NCBI GenBank assembly: GCA_013400975.1
Contig: WBMZ01010840.1
Span: 124,001 to 188,000 of the forward strand
Source of the DNA: Atrichornis clamosus
Taxonomy: Eukaryota; Chordata; Aves; Passeriformes; Menuridae
Length of the DNA: 64,000 bases
Direction: 5' to 3'
Shown: positions 24,161-39,179 of the stretch, one piece after another
How the letters are laid out: each line of letters opens with the position of its first letter
How positions within the stretch are numbered: position 1 is the stretch's first letter
Position numbers and translations under genes: made by a program
Notes under the pieces: generated by a model
Told to the model about the DNA's origin: nothing
Database searches by the model: none
Seen by the model: the letters and a program-made list of their open reading frames with translations, nothing else

Positions 24161-26461
24161 TCACGGGTTACCACAGAGGAGAGATCAGTGTCTGCCCCTC
24201 CTCTTCCCTGTCCACCTGAAGGCTTATGGGACACAGACTGATTTTCCATGATATTTAGGTGCACCAGGGACACCAATATCAGCAAAGACTATTCACTCTT
24301 GGCAGGAGTCAATGAAACTCTGGTCTTACAGAGGTAAACTTTATTATACAACAGAGTTATGTCAGTAAGGGTTTGATTAAAAAGAATATTGAAATTGATG
24401 GAAAAGTAAAAATTTCTGATAGTATAAGAAGGAAAAAATTGCTTTTTATTGAGCAAAAAATATGCCAACTTCTGGATCTCAGAGGCTGAATTCGTTAAAT
24501 GGACAGACAATTGTTGACAGCAACCGAAAAGGAAATTAAGGATGCTTCCAGGAAAGAAAGGAACTCTCAACAGAGTATGAAATAGAGATGAAAGGGTCAA
24601 GACGGTCCATGGCTCATCTACCCAGGAAGGTTTCTCTTGCCATAATTCAGGCTACAATAAAAGAAACCTATTGCTTTAAGGAGAAAAATATAATGAAGAA
24701 GAACAACCGAATGTATTGTGCTTACAGATCATGTAGAAAGCAAGCAAAACATTGAAATATTTCATTTGCATATGAATTACCTAAAAATGGCATCTATTGC
24801 AATATCTCTAATGAGAAACTGAAAAGGCAGTAACACTCTGGGAGGTGACCTTCTGAAACTGGGGCATCCATATACTGCATGATCATTATCTCTTCAGGAA
24901 ATTATTTCCTTATAATGCCTTTGGGTTGCGCTTGGAGCCAAAAGTCTTTTACTTGGAAATACATAATATTTGACAGTGTAAACAGTACTAAGTTACACAT
25001 AAATTATGTTAGATATGGGGAGAAATTATAAAAAAATCCCTAATAGAGGCCTTAAGTAACTCGGAAATTCTGACATAAACTCAACAAATTAAGATGTAAA
25101 GCTATATTCCAGAGGACCCCCATGGGAATGTCTTCCCCAGCAGACTCCTCCCTTGGGGGAGCTATAAGGAAATTTGCACCTATCAAGCTGTCTGCAGCAG
25201 CAGCTTGAAAGGGCTACAAAGATACACACAGGAAGGGTAGGTCACAACCCAGGCTGTATTTAACATTGTGAAATTACTGTGGCACCAGTGATGCACTGAA
25301 GGTCACATGAACTCTGAAGACAAGATGCCTATGCTTGTCAGGCAGCTGTCAGAATCACTTTGGTCTCACAGGTGTCTTGAGATAGATAGAGCAAAGCAGC
25401 AAGTCCAGTATGGTTTGTGAAATGTGATAAAGGTGGGAAGCAGTCATGCCAATGAGCAGTGAACTTGTCCTGTGTGCAAGCGACTCTGCTGCACCAGATG
25501 GACACAAGCAGAGGTGGAATAGGTTTTCTCATCTGAGACAGCTGAGCTCAAGGACCTGCGACAGCAGGAGCTGAAGGACTTGGCCGTGGCAGAAATGACA
25601 GCATGGATATTACAACTGAGATCCAAGGGTCAATGTTACAGCACACCTTAGGACCTAATTGAGCCTTGGTAACTGATGGTCTTCGAGATTCTGAATTGCA
25701 CTAAAAATCACTGATGGTATGGCTAGAAGGGGGAGTTGTGGGAAAAAAAACAACTTGCAGGAGGACCTTAAAAGAGACACTTGCCAATAAATGATTACTT
25801 GTTCCATCCCTACTTCCATCGATCCAGCCATGATCAGTTTATTACCCCCTCTGTTGCTGTGCTCACAACTTGGAGAGGAAATGTGAAATAGCATTTTCTT
25901 TGTATTTCCTTTAAAAGTGGCAGAAACAGCCTCTTTTCCATTGCAGGGGATAGGATAAGGTCTCCCACACTGCTTACAGAAACCACATCAGTAGGAAGCA
26001 GAAGTAAGGAAGAGAATACAAGAAGGAGGTAGTAAATGTGTTCTCCTCAATGGCATTTTCACAACAAGATTATTTCTCTGGCTTCACATGCTCTGATCAT
26101 AATAGCAAACCATCTGCTCATGGAAAGAGGACACTTCAAGAAAGGATATCTGGCTTAGTCATCCTGTCACATCACAGCTCTGCAGGGTTTCTTTTATTCT
26201 AGTAAAGAGGTTTTTTAATCCTGTTTCTCCATTCTTTAAAAAAACATTTAGATGTTGTTTTTATAGTTCAATCTGACAATTTTTCTAAAGAGCATCATGC
26301 GAGACAAATAATTGAGCATCCTACAAAAGTATAAAGGTAGTAATACTAGCAATCGCAGTAACAACAAAGCAAAACTGCAGTTAAAATATAATGGAATCAG
26401 ATGCCCTGCAAGACAGTTTAAAGCATACACAGACTCTTTACAATAAGAGTATCAGCCATGT

Positions 26462-26525
26462 TTAACACCAGTGACAGCCTGGTTATGCACAACAGTGACA
26501 GTGATATGCACAACACTGGTGTTAA
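26462..26525. repeat. Inverted repeat with 12-bp arms
   Basis: Perfect 12-bp arms TTAACACCAGTG (26462-26473) and CACTGGTGTTAA (26514-26525) flank a 40-base spacer. The spacer itself contains two direct copies of ATGCACAACA separated by a GTGACAGTGAT segment. As RNA it could fold into a hairpin. No microRNA or mobile-element identity was recognised. Confidence 0.6.
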
Positions 26526-29354
26526 CAGGGGCACAGGACTCAGCTCCGTGTGGCAGATCCATCTCCTCTCCAGGGTGCAGTCCAAATTACGGACCTATGG
26601 AGGCTAAGCTCATAGGGCCAGCTCCTCACTCTGTGACTGGAGCTGTCCTGTGCATAGATGCACAGACATGCATTTTACACAGTCCCACATTTTCTCTCTG
26701 ACCTTCCCTCTGGCCTCTCCTGGCTTCTTTTCTCTGAGCTGGTAGTGTGATGTGGACAAGTTGGAGGCAGAGGTGAAGGTTAGTGGGACACATTTCATTT
26801 CTTCACCTTCTTCTGCCTTTTTCTACTCCTCCAATAAAATCCCTCTCTAGTAGATAAGCAATATTCGTTTCTGTTATTCTCCAAAGTTTGCCCTAAGTTT
26901 CAGACTGCAAACAAGGACCTGACGCAAATGTTCATGTGACTTTTTTGTTCCTTTCCCCACCCTTGTTGTCATTCCTTCACACTTGCCATCATTCATAGTC
27001 CTCTTTTGGCTCAGCTAAATTTGTTGATGCAAAATTCACAATAATATATTTCAGTGTGCTTTTTGTCTTTCATTTTGATTGACTTCACATGTGTTTTTAG
27101 AGCCACAGGTCAAAAGCTTCATTGCTCCCTGCTGTTTTATAAAGTATTCCTCTAAATAAATAGTACATACCACAGACATGCCTGATCATCCTAGCAAAAC
27201 ATGAAGCTACCCACACCAGCTGGAAGCTGAAGAAAACAGCACCTGCCCGCGCACAGCAATTCTGTCTAATTCTAGAGACAAAATGAAAAGACTTGCCTCT
27301 GCTGAGACAGGGGGAAAATCTCTGTGAAGTGAAGCTCAACACGTGAAAACAAGCATTTCTGAAAAAGCAAGAGAGGTTACTGTCCCATCACTGCTCATAA
27401 CCTCCTGGAAGCTGCTGGTTGCCATCCCTTGTGGTACCTGGTCTTGTGAGGGTCCTTATAACATTGCATATTACCCTTTCCAGGATGGCTTAGGTGAACC
27501 TGACACATCTGCCCTGAGACATCAAAGTGTATTTATGATCCACAGCTCTGGAAAACTCCAAGAGGGGTGGATACTACTATGTGCCCATCTCTGGGGCTAG
27601 TCCCAGTCTACATTCATGAGGTCTGAGTTTCTCAAACCAATCTCTGCAGAACTGTAGTGGGTTAACAACAGGTACATTTTCATTTTTCACCTCCTCCAAT
27701 TAAAATATGGTGACATCTAAAGTCTTATTAATTTATATCCTTTCAATAATGTGTTTATTCTCAATGTTTTTTTAAGAAAATATCTTCTCATGTGTTTGAG
27801 TCTTTTAGAAGCCGGGTAACTGAATAAAAGGTTAACATCTAGCTCTTGCTCATTTTACACTCAGAAGGATTGACAGTGCTTTCTCTATTTAGAAGAGGAC
27901 CTGAATATAACACTTGTAAGTGCATGAAGCAGTGAAATTTGCTGTGAATTAATTTTTTTCTGCCTGATGAGTTTCTTGGCTTTATGACAGATTTTAATGT
28001 CAGTAGAAACTGTAGCTCCAAAGTACAGTTCCAGCTTCGATGGATTCAGGTTACAGATTTCTTTTGTCAAAACACCAGAGTTTTGAATGATTCTGGCCTC
28101 AAGGTTCTGACTCCACTGAGCAGAATTAGAAACTTCTCCATCTAATTCTAATTTCTGTCTGATTTTCCAGATTAAGCTTTTTCTCAGCCTTGTATTTCAT
28201 TTGCTTATTTTGTAACATATAATACAACCCAAGTATGTTTTGGTGGAATTGGCAACATAACAGGAGGGAAGATTTCAGCCATGCGCTTTTGCTGTGCCAT
28301 TTAGCATTGCGTTGTGACTCCAGACATGCTGACAAAAGCAGCAAGTAGGTGGGTTTCAGTGGTGAGCCAGGGGGCTGGAGAGATGACAGATGTGGCTTTG
28401 TATTTTAAACATATTGCAGTGGCTGTGCCTGCAAGAGCTTCACACACCCTTCCTTAAAAAACCTGAACTTTCTTTTCATACTTTGTGGTATCAGACTTTG
28501 AGGAAATACTTGCAATATCAATGTAGTGTATTTTAAAAGCTGCCTTCACAGTGATGGATTTGGAATGCTGACATAATCTGACATTTAAATGGAACTAACA
28601 CTGAATGCTGATTGTGTGATATCTTGAAGGAATGTGTTTATTGGTAGAAGCCCACGATGGAGAGTTGGCAGTTCATCTTAATGTGAGGCCATCAGAGGCA
28701 ATATTCATTAGGAAAAATGAAAGGGATCAAACATGCCTGACAGGTGAGCCTTATGGTGGCTTGACACCTTGGACACTTGCATGAGAATCTGCTCACCCAC
28801 TGCTTTTGTTTTAATTAAATCAAAATGTACATTGTAAACTCTGCCTTGCCATTTTTGCAATCCTTACCCCTCTCCATTGACTTAGTGGTCTCCTGTGAGA
28901 CCATGTTTTGGAAAACTTCTAAGGCTACCTTCCTCTCTGAGGTTGCCTACCATCTTCTTCTTCCCTCATGCTCCCTTCTTTGCTCTTCAAAGATATTCTT
29001 CAAAGGACATATTTCTCTGGCAACATTTGGAGGTGGGCCTCCACGGGTGATTGATGGCCCAGGTGCCCTCCGCTTTGGTACATAAGTGTTACCTGATATT
29101 TTTGCTGTCAGGGAAAGCAGGAAATACAAGAGCAGGAAATTCCCCAAGTCCTACAACTAGACCTGAACTTTGCTTCGTTCTCTTCCATCCTTTGACCTTA
29201 CTTGCTTGTGTTAATGACTGCTGACACCAGTGTGATCTCTGATTGCCTTTTCTTTGCCTCTGAGAAATTAATGAAAGGACAAATACTCAGGAGTTCAACA
29301 ATTTCTCGCTCAAATCCAATTTTGAGAAATCCTTTCATAAAAGCGTAGGAAGGT

Positions 29355-29410
29355 CCTTGCTGAGCCAGATCCAGCAAATCTAATATCCTGTCTGTGGCAG
29401 TGGTTAAAGA
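29355..29410 (+). repeat. Possible ancient amniote interspersed repeat
   Basis: The segment CTAATATCCTGTCTGTGGCA followed by GTGGTTAAAG resembles the widely seen reptile/bird repeat block that reads roughly CCAGTATCCTGTCT, a variable base or two, then ACAGTGGCCAA. A second candidate lies at 32805-32870. Assignment is from memory of the motif and is weak. Confidence 0.3.
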
Positions 29411-32400
29411 TGGACAGCCAGAAATTAGTACAAAAACAGGATAAAATTTGGTATATTCACAGAGTACTCTCCAGTCTAGTAACTAGTCTCCAGTTAATGG
29501 CTTCCTGTGTTGCCCTTTTCCTGAAAGGTTTTCTTTGCTTCCAAAGACGTCTCTTCTCTAATGACATTTCAGTCATAATTCTCAAATCCATGGATGAAAA
29601 AAAAAAAAGAACTGAAGTGATGAAAATTTTGAAGACTATTGATGCCTTAGGGATCTAGCTAGCCTGTCTGGGAATAGATTGCAAGGTTTAGCTTTCTCCT
29701 ATCAAGTATTCCTTATTAAAACAAGAGGCAGCCAGCCATCTGCAATCTGCAAAGCTGTCCTGGGTTTGCCACAAAAAGGAGAAGGGGACACTATCATGAT
29801 TTCCGTGTCTCTGGTTTTGCCTTTTCAGCATATTGTAGTATTGCCACAGTCAATAGCTAATTACTTATTTCTCTGAAATACTCTTTTGGGAACCTTTGGA
29901 CCTTGTAGGAGAATTTTCCACTGGAAAAAAACCCAAAAAGCATTTCTGTGGTAGTGGCTAAGCCCGTTATTATCCTGAGAGCATGAATCAGGATCCTAAA
30001 TTTTGTAGTACAATGTCCTTCCAGTTGCTCCTCCTCCATGTCTAAAATCAGGTACCATCCTGAATGATAAATGGTGAATAACACTGTGTGTGCTCCAGGA
30101 ATATTTTAGTGCTACCCAGGGAAATTTTACATGCACTCCTCAGATACTAGTGAATCTTGTGAGAGCTCTGCACTCCCATGCAGTGCTTAATCAATAAGAC
30201 TTAAAAACGTCTTTTAAAAAAATCAGGATCTTTATGACCACACTGCTTACGTTGCATATATAATGAATAATTTTGCAAGTCATCCTGGAAGCTGAGAGCT
30301 GCTGAGCAGATTTTACAGTGTGACAATGACCTCGGGAACCAATGGCAGCAGATCTCCTTGGACTACCTGAGAACCTGACCTGGCTCAGCACTCTGGTGTT
30401 GAACATTTACAAGTACAAATTGTGACTTTTCAAAACGCTTGTTTTTCATTAGGTTGACATTTCCTTTTTAGATTCACTTCCAAGCCTGAGGCATGTGGGC
30501 TTTCTAAGGTGAAAAAGGGTTGAATAAAAGCTGATGATTGATTGTAAGAAAACAATTTGCAAGGAAAGGGAAAACAAGAGCATGTCATTTCATCCAGAAG
30601 CACTTGCCATTTGAAAGCTCAGCACCTGCCCTTCTGTGACATTCTGCAGCAGTACTTCTGGATCTCCTGATATTGCCAAGTGTTTAGAAATCAGTGTAAA
30701 GCAAAAGGGTTTAAAAGAGTATTAGCACTATCTCAGTTCACCAAAATATGACATATTTAAGAATCCCTTACAATTTGTTTTACTTAGCTGTCTTGAGTGC
30801 TAGAGGGAAATGCAGATTCTGAAGAGGTCATGAGGACTACAGTAACTTCTAGAAGGTATAGTACAGCTCTTATTCCAGTGCTCTTTATTTTCATAGCTGT
30901 CTTTATTTCTGGGAATGCAGTAAAGTGTATTTTCTAAAAATTCCACTGTGTCAGACTAATAAACACTGTTGCATTTACAGTTACTTGACATACTTTCTGT
31001 GCAGTACTGAAACACATGAAACAAGCAGTCATTAAAAAAAAAATAAATCTATTCTTGTAAAACAGAATGTCTCATCCATAAACCCCTTTGGGTTTAGGGG
31101 AAAACCAACAGCCTGCAACATCCATAAAGCTTAATTCAGCCTTTTAGTGGAAGCAATTCACTGAAGCCATCCAGAATGCTGGAGGGTTGTAGTGCTTGGT
31201 TGAAAGAAGCAACGTGGTACAGCCTCCCCTGCCTACATGGGGCATATGCACAACTTTCCTTCAGAATCCAGCCATGAATACCCTCACCATCGGTCAACCC
31301 TCTGCCTCAGAATTCTCTCTGTTGCCCACAGGGAGCACTTAAGTACTTCTCTCCCTTGGCCCTGGGAGCACTATCTATTCTGCAAAGTAAACAGCCTCCA
31401 GATTGGGAAACCACAGGAAGCCCTTTATACCCTTTATACACACTTAAACATTCTTACGTGACCATTTAACCATTTAGATAGGCAAACAAGAAATGATTTT
31501 GCTGACAACACGACCAAATTGAAACCCTACATCCCTCAGTGAAGGACATCTACTCTTCCCTCCAGTGCTGTCTAGTTTTTAACACTGCAAGGTGATACAA
31601 TTTGTTACCAATTTTTTTCAGGTAATAACAGCTGGATCTCAACAACACAAAAACATTTATCTTGGAGTACAATTTCTAGCATTTGTTGTCTGAGTCAAAA
31701 GTTGTTCAGGAAAGATGCACAGATACGTTGACTTGAGAACATATTTAAAATGACATATATACACACCTGGCAAGAGGATTTCTTAGCTCAGATGCTTGCT
31801 ATTCAATTTTCAGACTAGCACTAGCAAGTGGGGTGACATAGAGGATGTGGGTGCAAGTGGAGCATCTGTCTGCCTCAAGAGTAGACACAAGACCCATGTG
31901 GTCAACATTTGCTAAAAAAGCACTTTATTCACTGAAGAAACAAAAGATTGACTGAAATTACTTATATTTATCTGATGAAGCATCTTGCCAAAAAAGAATG
32001 AGGAAAAAAATCAAGCAAATGTACAAACTGAACAATTTCCAAGTTTTGTTTTGATATGTAGCTTCAGTGTGATATGAAAAGGGAGAAAGGAACATTGAAA
32101 AATGACATGAAGCCTTTTACAAGTCAAAGAAAACTGGATACTTCTGTTTTGATTTGACCCACAACAATTGCTTTTCCAAATGTAATACTGGGACAACGAC
32201 TTAGCAAATCAATTTGTTCATCTCTAGTCATTAAGTGTGTAATGAAGCATTCAGTGTAGTTCGTGGCCACATTGAATAAACAACTTATTTGATGTCATTA
32301 ACATTTTTGGCCTATGAACTCATGCGCACCCGATAATACTCCTTGTTGTGTAGCACATGTGGACTGTCTTTAGTATGAATTACTGCTAAAATTCAAGATA

Positions 32401-35400
32401 ATATTTTACTTTTATTGAGCACGATAAATATTTCTTTACTGCAGAATCTTGACAAAACAACCTGGGCAAGGTGGTCTGAGGAGCTACATGTCTTTTTGAC
32501 CAGTGGAGCATTGGTTGGATTGTGTTGAAATGTCCACTAAAGTAATGGAAAAAAGCAGGTATAACCAGGTGTAGCAGGAAACAATGTCTGCATCATCCTG
32601 CCAGCCATGTGGTTTTGCTGCATTATGTAGATGTCTCCCATATTAAGTTGTTGCAGGTATCCCATTGTCACCTTGAGGATGAATTTTAATTAGACACAGT
32701 ATAGAAGAGTGTTAATAATTAAAAACATGGCACATATTTTACATGAAAAAGGTGATATATGCAGCATAAAATGATAATGTGATTTCCAGAACACCTTTCC
32801 ATAATATCACAGAGGGATTTAGATTGGACCCACAATCCATCTAGTCTGGTATTTTGTGATAAGCTCTCTTGGTTACTGATTTTAGTAATGATACTGAAAA
32901 TACAGCTATTATTCAGACCTGTATAGATGATATATATTCAAAATCTGTCTAGAAACCAGAAACCCTCAGCACAATTCAGGCATATGACTTGAATGCATGT
33001 TAGAGGATAAGTGCTGTTCCTGCTGTTTAACACAGAGGAGCTGTGGGCTGTGAAGTTCTAATGCTAATCAGACATGCCTAACTGAAAACCTCTGAAATTG
33101 GAAAGGAATCCTATTCCTCCTTTTGTTTCCAGTGATGCAAAATAAAGCATTAAACAAGAGCAGACCCATATAAAGTGAGTGTGAATAGAAATTGAATAGA
33201 AAACACTTCTCTAAAACCAATCTGGAAAGAGGTGAAAATGCAGCCTGGGTACAACTGAGAGGGCAGAGCCAGGGTCAGATATTAGTGGTCGATCGAACAT
33301 TTTGGCTGACATTAGAAATAAGCACTCCTTCTAAATTATGTCTTACCCCTTCTCATGACAAGGCTAAAGTACTTGAAGACCATTGGTAAATATCTTCTGC
33401 AAACTGTTTTTGCCTTGCCAAGAAGTGGAGCCACATCCTCCTATCTAAATAAATAAATATATAAAAAGGTAAAACTCGCTTTATGCCATGCATCCAGGCA
33501 GAGAGACCATGATGAAATCTCAGAAGACTGTAGGTCTGGGGAAGACTCAACACTCAAATGCTGAATTTATTTTAAGGAGTTAACTCCTGCTAGAGAATCC
33601 GTTCTCATGTGAGTTCCAAGCTACTGGAATTAAAATATGTATTATGTTTCATATAGCACCTATAGAGATCCCAGAAGTCTGTAAGACCCATCCTTGTTTT
33701 TATTCTATGGCTGAAAGCATGGATTTTATGTTACCAAATGCCATATTCGTTTCTCATTCAGAAATGTAATAAAGGCAACTTAATTTTGCTCATGTGACAG
33801 GAATGTACTGAGTCACACAAGGGAAGAGGGAGATACCAGGACTCATGGAAACGGGATACTAGAGAAGAAATTGCAAGAAGATTTTCCTCCCTGTTTCCCT
33901 CATTTCTCCTAGAGGGCTATAGCATGGGTTGGTCTGAAGTTGGAGTTGTTTCTGATTGGATGCTCACACCTTTGTTTTATTATCCAGTAGTCCTAACACA
34001 GCTTTACTCTGTTATCTGGACAAACCAACTTAGAAATCTATTGATATTCTTAAATTGGTCTAAGTTTTTAAATGCTTAGAGTTGCTTGTTTGAATTGACT
34101 TGAACAATCTTATAATCCTATTGGTGAATAACCTTGATTGGAAATAAATTCAAACCTACTCTTAAAAATCCTTCATTCTCTGTTGATACCAGAAGTCACC
34201 TGCCCAGACATGTGCAGATATGGGATAAAATTTTGTTTTTGTAACAATGTTATCATAAGACTTTGAATTAATCAAGCTGGTTATTATAACTTGAAAATTG
34301 TACTATCCCCCGTTGAGTTCAATTTCTGATATAATGAACATATATCTAAGCATCTTCATTTTCTTTCTTGTCATGGCTGTTTTGCTTGAAACTATTTTGC
34401 CTGGGACATTTAATATATTCATAATAATTTTACAGTCTCTATTTCACTTAAGACACAAAGACCTAAAAATCCTGAGAAAAAAAATTACAACAGAGATAGC
34501 TGAATAAATTATTTGGTTTATTTGAGTATTTTATAACTCAGCATTCTCAAACACAGCTCAACAACGAACATTTTCTTCAAACCTCACAAGGAAAAGGATG
34601 ACACATGCCCAGGACAGTACCATCTACTCGTTATTTAGAAAAATAGTTTCACTTGTAAAAGAAAAGGAAATGAGTCAACAAGACAAGTCTGAAAGCACAA
34701 AAGTCATGCCTACGTCTCATCACAGAGTGCGTCCCTTGACTACACATGGCCTAATTAGTAAGTCCACTTGACACAGTGTGGATATGCCACACCACACCTG
34801 AAGCAGTACTGCTTCCTTACATCAATCTCATTAGCTCACCACTAGTTCTCACCCTGGTTATCTCAGACATCTTTTGTCCCTCTCTTGCTGTATAGATAGC
34901 CTATACTGTGTACCTCTCCTGACTCCGTCTCCAGTTTAAATGACTTGTTTGTCTCTCCCAGCATCTGAGGTTCCTTTGGCTGTGTCCCTGTGCACAGGCA
35001 TAGGGAGACCTCCTGATGGGAGAAGTGCTGAGCACTTTCACTGTGCATCATTATTTTCTGAATTAGTAGGCATAGTTTTCTCTGTGTCAGTTCAGTCACC
35101 TTCATGCTAGGATAATGGGGATTTTAATTACATGATGTTAAACCTCTCTCTAATGTAGCCATGTATTGGAAGGCTCATCATCAATTCAGCAGTCGATTGA
35201 GGAAACCTTGGATAATGAGAGTTTATTAACCCAGGTTAATGAGCCTCTGGCAAAAATGAGGGATTTTGCCCAGCTGAAGAGGAACACTGAACACAAACAA
35301 GGCTACATGAGCAGAACTCAGCCCTCTCGAGATCTGCCCAGGAAATGACAGAGCATTTGGTAGAAATGCCAGTGACTGGATGCTGAAAGCAGAACATCTG

Positions 35401-38400
35401 TGTTCTCGGGAGTTACATTTTTTAATCATGTCCTCCAGATCTCTGAGGAGAGGCAGTTATTCCAGCAAGTGCACTGGCAAATGGGGAGAATGGCTCAGAG
35501 AGGCAGCAAGCATGATGGGTGTCTCTCAAGAAGTCCCCTAGGCTCTTCCCTCAGGGTCTCCCTGAGGGGGTTCCTTTGTTGCCTCCCCTGGAACTGATAA
35601 CATCTGTGCTCCCAGAAACACCCTCTTAGTCCTTGGACCTCATATCCTGTCCTAGGTGAAGAGAAGTGCTAAAAATTTGTGGTACTGAACATAAGCAACA
35701 AGCTACCTGTCTTCCCTGGGAGACAGGCTTCTGATAAAACAATCATGTGAATTCCCCCAGGATGATTCAATAGGGACAGGGAAAAGGGAGAAATCCCAGG
35801 ACACCTGAAATGACTATTTACAGCTCCACCTTAGCCTTTCAAGCACATCTCCTGCCCTGCTGTTCTACCCTGCCCTGGCAGGACTTCAATAGGTCAGGAG
35901 GTGAGAAACAAAGCATCATTGCAGCAGAAAGAGCATTTATTTAATTACAGCTACACATTCCTAGTCCATTAAAAAGTTTGGCAATGGAATTGCTTTGGGT
36001 TTGGTTTTTTTGATGCACTTTTTTGAATAGCTGTAATCACAGCTGTAATAGCAATAATATTGTTTCAGAAGTGTTTGCTGATTTGCAAGTTGCAAGTAAC
36101 TCATTAACAGCTAGAAAGAAAGACAGACATTAGCCAACAGAGGAAATATGCAAGAACTTCGGTGATGTGAGATATTACTTTTTCCTCTAATAAATGCATT
36201 ACCCATTGAAATTATAAGTGAGTATCTGCGGTTCAAAAAGACGGTAGCACACAGTAGCAATAGATTTCTGGATTCACACTTTTGCATCCAGTGTCATTAC
36301 TATAAAGTCTGAGAAGGGCACATAGTTCAAAATTACTTACTAGGCTGAAATTCTTGGTTCTGAAGTCAGCAAAAGTTTTGCCCTTGTTGTCAGTTCTGGG
36401 AATTAGTGTACATGGTACATTTACTTGTCAGCTCTTGCTGTTGGCAAAATTCAAATGGATACAAATTCTTTTAGCTAGTGGATGGAAGACAAAATGGCCC
36501 AAGAGAAAATGACTCTTGTTTTTATGAACTAAACAAAAACCGAAGTTTCTATTTCATATTTTTGCATCTATTGCAAAATACAGCTCATGAATCAAAGTAT
36601 CTTACCTTCTTCCCTATAGGGTGTCTTATCAATATTCAAAGAAGGAAAAAAGGACTGCCTAATATATCAAGTGCTATGAAGTACCTACACCTTTTGAAAT
36701 TAAAATAGCTGATAAATGACTGGATGAATTGTATATGGCCTAAAGAAATTTGGGTGCATGTTATTCTTATTATTCTTAGTTTCAATATATGTACAACTAT
36801 AAAACTGTGATTCGATGAAAATAATAGCAACGACACCAAAAATGTGACTGAGACATATTTGAGTAAGTTTATTGTGAAGTCAATTGCAAAATTTCCGCTG
36901 TGCTGCTTCTTCAGAAGGCAAAATCTTGCTATTGTTTTTAAAACCTCTACTAAACCAAATGCACAGATATACATACATATAAATTGTCCACAGGTGTTTT
37001 CCAAAGTTAGAAACTTATTCAGGTGGGAAAAAAACAGTTTTACAGTTTATCATAAGTTGATGACAAAGAGAAGCTCTGCATGGCCAAGGGTAAAACGCTG
37101 GCTGCACAGGAAAGTTCTCTTTGTGCAATTTTTCCCATAACATTTATGGAGATATTACTGTGACAAGACTGCACCAGTGTATTTGTGAGGATGTGCCACT
37201 TTGAGATGACAGCAGATCCCACAGGCCCTTTGGGCTGCTGGTGAGCGTGGACTGAGGTGGCTGATCCGCACTCCTGGCAGTCCCGCAGCAATTCCAGTAA
37301 CACAGAGGTTTGCAGGGAGCTCACTGGAGCTGCAGCAGAACGTCAGAGCTGGAAGAGACCTCCATCGAGCTACCATCACCTTATGTATATGCATATATAT
37401 GGGTATATGCTTATATTTATACAAATATCTGACCAGACCGGTGTTTGTACCTCAGTTACTGCTGTCAGAAGGTGGTTACTGCTATACAGTGTCATTTCAT
37501 TAGTTGCTACGAGTGCTTAGAAATGCACAGGAGATTAATACTAGATTTTCAGTGAAGGGCTCCTGAGGCCAGGATCATCTGCAAGAGGGGTCTTGCTTTT
37601 TACCCCTCACACTATTAATCCACAAGGTAGAAAATGTGATTGTTCTCAGTGTTGTAAGGCATGTCAAAATCTTTACAAGCCTAGGTGGAAAACCATCTTT
37701 TCTGCAGTCTGGGATATGTGTGCAGGTTGTAATGTAATTTTCCAGCTCTCTGTGAAAGACCCCAGTAGAAAGTACTGCTCAGAGGGAAGAAGGGGGAAGG
37801 AATTTAGAGGTTTGAGTTAGAGGATATTAGGAGCAAAATAAATACAGTAACACAAGGAATATTTTCTAGGTCTAGATTGAAATAGCCACTCATGGCTTCA
37901 AATCTTCTGATGAACTTTAAGAAATGTACCTGCACCATAGTATTGACAATTCAATTTATAAAATCCAAAGGTAGATAAAGAGCTAAGGGTATTGATTAAA
38001 CTACGATCCAGTATATGATTCCTATTTTTATGGTTATAGCTACAATAAACATATGGCAGATTAAAGTTTTAATCTGTTTGTTACCACCACCTGGAGAAGG
38101 CTCCAGATCAGAAGGTGAGAAAAACTAATAATTTAGGAATAGACAAGCATATGCAGCCAGTTATTATGGGGTTTGAGATTTCAAAGAGGAAATCCTTTCA
38201 AACTCAGTAAGCAAGAGGGAAAATATAAAAAATACTAGTTCTTTGGGCTCTACATTATGTTAAGTGGCCTATGAAGTTGTGGGCTTTTTAACTCTAAGAG
38301 GCCGACTGGCAGAGAGCAGGGTACTGAAGCAGAGAGGCACGCAGCTGTCCTCAGAACTTGTTCTGGAGCTGACACTGCTTTCAACTCCAATTAGCTTACT

Positions 38401-39179
38401 CAAAGTCATAGCTCTGACCTTTTTTCAAAGAACTGTCATGTATGAATACACACAAACTGTACTAAAAAAAATGATGATTCAGTAAAATACGGTCCTGTGA
38501 GCTTTTGGTACTAGAAAGACACTCCCAGGAGTGATGGAGGCCAGCCGGTGCTGAGCACTGTTGCCTGAAGAAGATCTGGAGAGTGAATTAAAAAAACCTG
38601 ACTGTTCATGAGGATGCTAGCTACTTAAAATACTGATGGTATTTTCCTTTGGATGTAGTGTTAAGACCTTTCTGGCTTCACAAGCTAATTGAGAGATTGA
38701 TAAAGGGAGGATAACCTCCCCACCTCCATTCCTGTTTTAAACAACATTCTTTTACATGTTTAGGCCTACCAACAAGGTATAGATATAGGCTTTGTGCAAC
38801 ATTATGAAATATTAAAGCTGACTAAATGCATAATAGCACTTGCAGACTTCTTGTAGGCCACCTGACTGGCCCTAGCAGCCCTGGTGTTATGGAAAAAGGC
38901 AAGTTTATTTGCTGAAGGATATAGGGTGGTGTGTGCTTCCCATCTCAAACCAGGACCACTGCAAGATGCCTGAGAGATGCACCATAGATATCCACACACA
39001 ACCTCTTAAGCTTTCTCTATCCTTTTTAGACTAACAACCTCGGAGACCCCTTGTCCATTCCCCAACTGAATCACAGCCCACTGCTCTTATCACTCCAAAA
39101 ATCCTGTTCCTGGTTACTTCTAATTTCACATATCCATCTTGGATCAGAGTTTCACAAAACATCACAGTGCACACCAGAC

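Larger units (their letters stand above)
24161..39175. other. Intron sequence, no gene recognised
   Basis: About 15 kb of unique-looking, AT-rich intron. It holds the stem-loop at 26462-26525, two weak ancient-repeat candidates (29355-29410 and 32805-32870), a run of 12 A at 29599-29610, an AAAT/AT simple repeat at 33446-33466 and a TA-rich patch at 37383-37422. None of the short frames on either strand shows a recognisable protein. Confidence 0.55.

Noticed and set aside
37330..37375. CR1-like phrase GAGCTGGAAGAGACCTCCATC
   Set aside because: Resembles the CR1 3' end (TTGGAAGGGACCT) but only about 45 bases match loosely and the tail repeat is absent; too weak to list as an element.
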